6,726 nt of DNA from an uncultured Selenomonas sp. (lineage in GTDB: Bacteria > Bacillota > Negativicutes > Selenomonadales > Selenomonadaceae). Shown one piece after another: positions 6,577 to 6,726 of the stretch (positions within the stretch are counted from its first letter, which is position 1; the number at the start of each line of letters is the position of its first letter). The notes below the pieces were generated by a model. The model saw only the letters and a program-made list of their open reading frames with translations. It searched no databases and was not told where the DNA came from. A program made the translations under genes and the position numbers. Where the stretch lies: NCBI GenBank assembly GCA_938045435.1, contig CALIBA010000204.1:1-6726 (forward strand), in the 5' to 3' direction.

Positions 6577-6608
6577 GGTCATAGACACCCCTTTTTCTAT
6601 AAAAACTG

Positions 6609-6636
6609 TTGACATTTATGTGCGATATGCTATAAT
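6609..6636 (+). promoter_or_regulatory. Consensus sigma-70 type promoter for the tRNA gene
   Basis: The -35 TTGACA (6609-6614) and -10 TATAAT (6631-6636) both match consensus exactly, with a 16-nt spacer. Transcription would begin near 6643, about 24 nt before the tRNA 5' end. The strength fits a stable RNA gene, and this tRNA may head a longer tRNA cluster beyond the window. Confidence 0.88.
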
Positions 6637-6666
6637 CGTCCATGTTGAAAATATGAAACAACAGAT

Positions 6667-6726
6667 GGGGGCGTAGCTCAGCTGGGAGAGCACCAGGTTC
6701 GCAATCTGGGGGTCGAGAGTTCAATC
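6667..6726 (+). tRNA. tRNA-Ala (anticodon CGC), 3' end beyond window
   Basis: The visible 60 nt fold as a standard tRNA. The acceptor 5' strand is GGGGGCG (6667-6673), and the D stem is GCTC/GAGC (6676-6679 with 6688-6691). The anticodon stem is CCAGG/TCTGG (6693-6697 with 6705-6709, one G-U pair), with loop TTCGCAA and anticodon CGC at 6700-6702, which reads the Ala codon GCG. A 5-nt variable loop follows, then the T-stem 5' strand GAGAG (6715-6719) and T-loop TTCAATC (6720-6726). The 3' halves of the T stem and acceptor stem are cut off, so the G3:U70 alanine identity pair cannot be checked. Confidence 0.92.

Noticed and set aside
1..6726. CRISPR arrays, riboswitches, phage genes or intact insertion sequences
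   Set aside because: I saw no regularly spaced repeats, no recognisable riboswitch core, and no transposase, integrase or phage protein in any frame.

Overview
The window reads as the 3' part of a phosphonate-related operon, then a separately controlled cell-wall gene, then the start of a tRNA gene. It has moderate GC, strong Shine-Dalgarno sites and a textbook sigma-70 type promoter. Together with a YkuD-type L,D-transpeptidase, this fits a Firmicute. A Negativicutes genome (Selenomonas-like, diderm) is my best guess. That guess is an impression from gene content and style, not something proved by the sequence.

Positions 1-5493, all on the + strand, look like one transcription unit. A possible tail of an upstream gene ends at 42, overlapping the next start by 4 nt. 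It is followed by two tandem paralogues of 714 and 704 residues, then by phosphonopyruvate decarboxylase (aepY). The gaps are 45 and 31 nt. The two paralogues align without a net gap from residue 1 to about residue 690. Each has a TPR-like helical N-terminus, a beta-rich middle, and an alkaline phosphatase/sulfatase-superfamily catalytic domain. The putative nucleophile is Thr351, with D313, D534 and H535 as putative metal ligands and H455 as a putative substrate histidine. Neither has a signal peptide or a membrane segment. AepY makes phosphonoacetaldehyde, the precursor of 2-aminoethylphosphonate and 2-hydroxyethylphosphonate. The most interesting reading is a phosphonate pathway in which a pair of soluble phospho/phosphono-transferases or hydrolases acts on a phosphonate-bearing or glycan substrate. 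The substrate is unknown. The PEP mutase that AepY needs is not in the window.

Positions 5494-5711 form an AT-rich intergenic region. It holds two candidate promoters, a 9-codon leader ORF with a good ribosome binding site, and a small stem-loop just before the ribosome binding site of the next gene. Positions 5712-6503 encode a membrane-anchored L,D-transpeptidase with a Pro/Ala/Glu-rich spacer.

Positions 6504-6666 hold a perfect 19-bp inverted repeat with a 7-nt loop. Its arms resemble the ends of IS3/IS150-type insertion sequences, and no T-tract follows directly. A consensus promoter (TTGACA-16-TATAAT) then drives a tRNA-Ala(CGC) gene that runs off the window end.
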